A stretch of DNA of 36,748 bases from assembly GCA_007376265.1 (NCBI GenBank), contig VMFW01000013.1, forward strand, positions 1 to 36,748, given 5' to 3'. Of this stretch, positions 34,007 to 36,748 are shown in pieces; within the stretch, counting starts at the first letter, position 1; the number at the start of each line of letters is the position of its first letter. Source of the DNA: Parcubacteria group bacterium Gr01-1014_20. Lineage in GTDB: Bacteria; Patescibacteriota; Minisyncoccia; UBA6257; 2-01-FULL-56-20. Position numbers and translations under genes: made by a program. The notes under the pieces are model-generated. The model was not told the DNA's origin. It searched no databases and saw only the letters and a list, made by a program, of their open reading frames with translations.

Positions 34007-34870
34007 ATGAGAAACTACCACGAGCTTCAGAAAGCTCGCTGGGAAGAAGGCTTGTTTGTCTGTATCGGACTAGACACCGATCCGGAGAAAGTCCCAGCTC
34101 ACCGTCGTTCGGCACTTGTTGAGTCGACCATGCTTCACTTTAACTGCGATATTGTCGATGCCACTCGCGACATCGTCTCGGCCTACAAACCTAACACCGC
34201 TTTTTACAAGGCCCATGGTTCCGCTGGTATTCGTGCCCTCCAGGCAACCACTCACTACATCAACCTCAAGGCGCCAGACGTACCAGTTATTTTGGACGAC
34301 AAAAGTGGCGATATTGGCAACACTAATAATGGCCACGTGAAGTTTGCCTTCGAGTATTGTAATGCGGACGCGCTCACCATTAACCCTTATGTTGGCCGGA
34401 TGGCGCTCGAACCGTTTTTAGCCAACGGCGAAAAAGGCTTCTTCATTCTTTGTAGAACTTCGAACCCCGGAGCCGGCGAATTCCAAGACCTACCAGTTCA
34501 AACCGAATGGGCTCCGGACGGCACTATGTTTCTCTACGAATACGTCGCTTTCCGCGCCGCTAAAGATTGGAATGAAATCAATAACTGCGGGGTGGTTGTC
34601 GGCGCCACTGTTCCTGATGAACTTTTGAAAGTTCGCCAGCTTGTTGGTGATATGCCGATTCTAATTCCCGGTGTCGGCGCTCAAGGGGGCGATCTCGAAG
34701 CAATTCTTAAAGTTTGCCGCGATTCAACTGGTCAAGGTATGATCATCAACATTTCCCGCTCAGCCATCTACGCTTCCAGCGGTCCGGATTTCGCCGATCG
34801 CGCGCGGGACGAAGTAGTGAGGATGAACCAAATTATTCAGCGAACTTTAGGAATCACGAAAGGGGAGTGA
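34007..34870 (+). CDS. pyrF: Orotidine 5'-phosphate decarboxylase
   Basis: AYKPNTAFYKAHG, LDDKSGDIGNTN, ALTINPYVGRMALEPF; AAGGAGG SD. Confidence 0.9.
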   Translation: MRNYHELQKARWEEGLFVCIGLDTDPEKVPAHRRSALVESTMLHFNCDIVDATRDIVSAYKPNTAFYKAHGSAGIRALQATTHYINLKAPDVPVILDDKSGDIGNTNNGHVKFAFEYCNADALTINPYVGRMALEPFLANGEKGFFILCRTSNPGAGEFQDLPVQTEWAPDGTMFLYEYVAFRAAKDWNEINNCGVVVGATVPDELLKVRQLVGDMPILIPGVGAQGGDLEAILKVCRDSTGQGMIINISRSAIYASSGPDFADRARDEVVRMNQIIQRTLGITKGE

Positions 34871-34871
34871 C

Positions 34872-35648
34872 ATGCCGGAAAGCAAAGCCAGAGAAATTCT
34901 TGCGAGCGTCGACGCCGTAATCGATAACGATCACTTTGTTTACACCTCCGGCCTACATGGTAGGGCTTATGTGAACAAAGACGCCGTCTACCCATTCACT
35001 AGAAAAACTTCGACACTTTGCCTCGAGATCGCCATGCATTTTTTAGAAAGCGATATCGAAGTTGTTTTAGCTCCAGCCGTAGGCGGTGTCGCTTTAACCC
35101 AGTGGGTTGCCTTCCATCTTTCTGAAATCACCGAAAGAGAGGTTCTGGCTCTCTACGCCGAGAGAAGTGAAAGCGTGATTGTTGCCACCAGCCCATCCGA
35201 AAACTACATCAGAGTAAAACACGGAAGGGTTGTCTATCACCATGATTACGGTGATAGTGAAATTGGGGGGACAGAAGTTCTTCAATTGTTCCGGGGCGAT
35301 CAACTCGTAAAGAAGTACGATTCTCTTGACCTCAAACGCGGTTATAACAAACTCATTGCCGGAAAACGAGTTTTGGTTGTTGAAGACATCTTGAACACTG
35401 GTGGCACCGCCTTGAAAGCCGTGAATGTTGCGCGTCAAAACAAGGGCCAGGTTGTCGCCGTTGCTGCTCTCTGCAATCGTGGTGGAGTTACAGTCGAGAT
35501 GTTTGGCGTCGAAGAGTTGTATTCTCTCCTCAACATCAATATGCAGGTGTGGACGGCGGCAGAATGCCCCATGTGTGAAGAAGGCATCCCCGTTAACGTT
35601 GCCCTTGGTAAGGGTAGAGAGTTTTTGGAAAGTCGAGATAAAAAGTAA
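34872..35648 (+). CDS. pyrE: Orotate phosphoribosyltransferase
   Basis: PRPP motif RVLVVEDILNTGGTALKAV; adjacent to pyrF. Confidence 0.9.
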   Translation: MPESKAREILASVDAVIDNDHFVYTSGLHGRAYVNKDAVYPFTRKTSTLCLEIAMHFLESDIEVVLAPAVGGVALTQWVAFHLSEITEREVLALYAERSESVIVATSPSENYIRVKHGRVVYHHDYGDSEIGGTEVLQLFRGDQLVKKYDSLDLKRGYNKLIAGKRVLVVEDILNTGGTALKAVNVARQNKGQVVAVAALCNRGGVTVEMFGVEELYSLLNINMQVWTAAECPMCEEGIPVNVALGKGREFLESRDKK

Positions 35649-35660
35649 TTCAAAATCCGA

Positions 35661-35687
35661 AAGCCCCTTTAAAACGGGGCTTTTTTC
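35661..35687 (+). terminator. Intrinsic terminator
   Basis: AAGCCCC..GGGGCTTTTTT. Confidence 0.85.
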
Positions 35688-35806
35688 TTAGTGGGGAATC
35701 ATAAGAAAATTCAGGGTGCGTTAGTTGTGGATATCCCAAAAGTCACATCCCCATTAACCCTTATAAACTAAGGGTTTTTTATTTTTCACGCTATACGAGC
35801 GCTTCT

Positions 35807-35834
35807 TTGACAGTAGCGATAAGTGGTTTAGAAT
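35807..35834 (+). promoter_or_regulatory. Promoter of the mraZ operon
   Basis: TTGACA-N16-TAGAAT. Confidence 0.65.
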
Positions 35835-35844
35835 TAAATGAAAG

Positions 35845-35899
35845 TGGGGAGCTGTGGAGAAACATGGGGATAAACGCCACTTTTAGAGCTTTTCTGGGG
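35845..35899 (+). promoter_or_regulatory. Putative MraZ operator: TGGRG boxes with 10-bp period
   Basis: TGGGG 35845, TGGAG 35855, TGGGG 35865, plus TGGGG 35895 in the same 10-bp phase. Confidence 0.75.
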
Positions 35900-35947
35900 A
35901 TAACTTCCTGTTTCTAACAAAGAATTAAAGAATCCCATTTTTCTACA

Positions 35948-36379
35948 ATGCTTCTCGGCGAATACAAGCACAATTTAGATATCAAAGGTCGCGTAGCTGT
36001 TCCGGCTAAGTTTCGCGAGAAACTAGTCGGAGGAGCAATTATTACTCGCGGACTTGATAATTGTTTATTTGTTTTCGGAAGCAAAGAGTGGGAAATTTTG
36101 GCTCAGAAGTTGGTTAACTTGCCACTGGCACAAGCTAACTCGCGAGCCTTTTCTCGCTTAATGCTGGCTGGAGCGATGGATGTAGAGCTCGACAATCAGG
36201 GAAGAATCCTGATCCCCGATTACTTGCGAAAATATGCCGACCTAAAAAAGCAAGTTGTGGTTGCCGGGCTCTACAGCCGCGTCGAGATTTGGGATCAGGA
36301 CAATTGGGATAAATACAAACAGAAAACGGAAAACTCTTCGGAGGAAATCGCCGAGAAATTAGGAGAGTTAGGCATCTAG
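35948..36379 (+). CDS. mraZ: Transcriptional regulator MraZ
   Basis: MLLGEYKHNLDIKGRVAVPAKFREKL; DNQGRILIPDYLRKYADL. Confidence 0.95.
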   Translation: MLLGEYKHNLDIKGRVAVPAKFREKLVGGAIITRGLDNCLFVFGSKEWEILAQKLVNLPLAQANSRAFSRLMLAGAMDVELDNQGRILIPDYLRKYADLKKQVVVAGLYSRVEIWDQDNWDKYKQKTENSSEEIAEKLGELGI

Positions 36380-36748
36380 ATGTCCCACATCCCCGTTCTT
36401 TTACAAGAAACCATTGATTGCTTAGACCCGGAGCCGGGAGAATTTTTCATCGACGGTACCGCAAATGGCGGTGGTCACTCGAAAGAAATTCTGAAAACCA
36501 TTTCACCGGGCGGAACACTCTTATGTGTTGATTGGGATGAGACCGCGATTAAGAAAATCAAGCAAGAAATTCAGTCCGAAAGCTCTAAAATAGTTTTCGC
36601 CAACGAAAATTATGCCGGACTACCAGAATTATTGAAAAGAAAAAAACTCCCGAAAGCTAATGGATTACTTCTGGACTTGGGATTTTCCTCAGATCAACTG
36701 AATACCTCCGGTCGGGGATTCAGCTTCCTCGAAGACGAGCCCCTCTAC
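36380..36748 (+). CDS. rsmH: 16S rRNA (cytosine(1402)-N(4))-methyltransferase RsmH, 3' truncated by window edge
   Basis: MSHIPVLLQETIDCLDPEPGEFFIDGTANGGGHSKEIL; GLLLDLGFSSDQL. Confidence 0.93.
   Translation, partial: MSHIPVLLQETIDCLDPEPGEFFIDGTANGGGHSKEILKTISPGGTLLCVDWDETAIKKIKQEIQSESSKIVFANENYAGLPELLKRKKLPKANGLLLDLGFSSDQLNTSGRGFSFLEDEPLY

Noticed and set aside
1-36748. Possible UGA recoding as in some CPR lineages
   Set aside because: TGA is used as a normal terminal stop (e.g. engB-upstream regulator, HTH and DHODH ends) and conserved proteins have no in-frame TGA, so the standard bacterial code fits.

Overview
The window reads as a chromosomal segment of a Candidate Phyla Radiation bacterium, probably Parcubacteria/Patescibacteria. 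This lineage call is inference from the surface protein with DUF11 and a C-terminal peptidoglycan-binding-like domain, compact genes, a SWIB-domain protein, and many short membrane or unknown proteins. Nearly all genes are on the + strand. Core landmarks are rplJ-rplL behind an L10 leader, tRNA-Val(CAC), engB, and mraZ followed by a truncated rsmH at the right edge. Nucleotide biosynthesis genes are scattered as single cassettes: an IMP cyclohydrolase domain, purM, a dihydroorotate dehydrogenase, and pyrF-pyrE. A metal/thiol-redox island spans about 24.1-33.9 kb. It holds DUF1573, a CcdA/DsbD-like protein, Cys-rich unknowns, a YHS domain, DUF5676, a CPH-type P1B ATPase, a Met-rich exported protein, and thioredoxin / CcdA / TlpA-DipZ-like proteins. 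The strongest unusual observations are: (1) a CcdA-like protein whose first transmembrane segment (SPCILPLIPGF) is at the C-terminus, i.e. an apparent circular permutation; (2) a 986-aa protein with two GHKL ATPase modules and a C-terminal HExxH metalloprotease-like motif; (3) an ArsR-like gene bracketed by two long palindromes with reverse-complementary cores, the first centred on its own -35, directly upstream of engB; (4) a class of probably leaderless genes; (5) a CTG-start stand-alone IMP cyclohydrolase; (6) an RBBP9-type hydrolase with a deletion removing its nucleophile; (7) a 5'-truncated pterin dehydratase in frame behind a TlpA stop codon. No CRISPR array, rRNA, transposase or integrase was seen.
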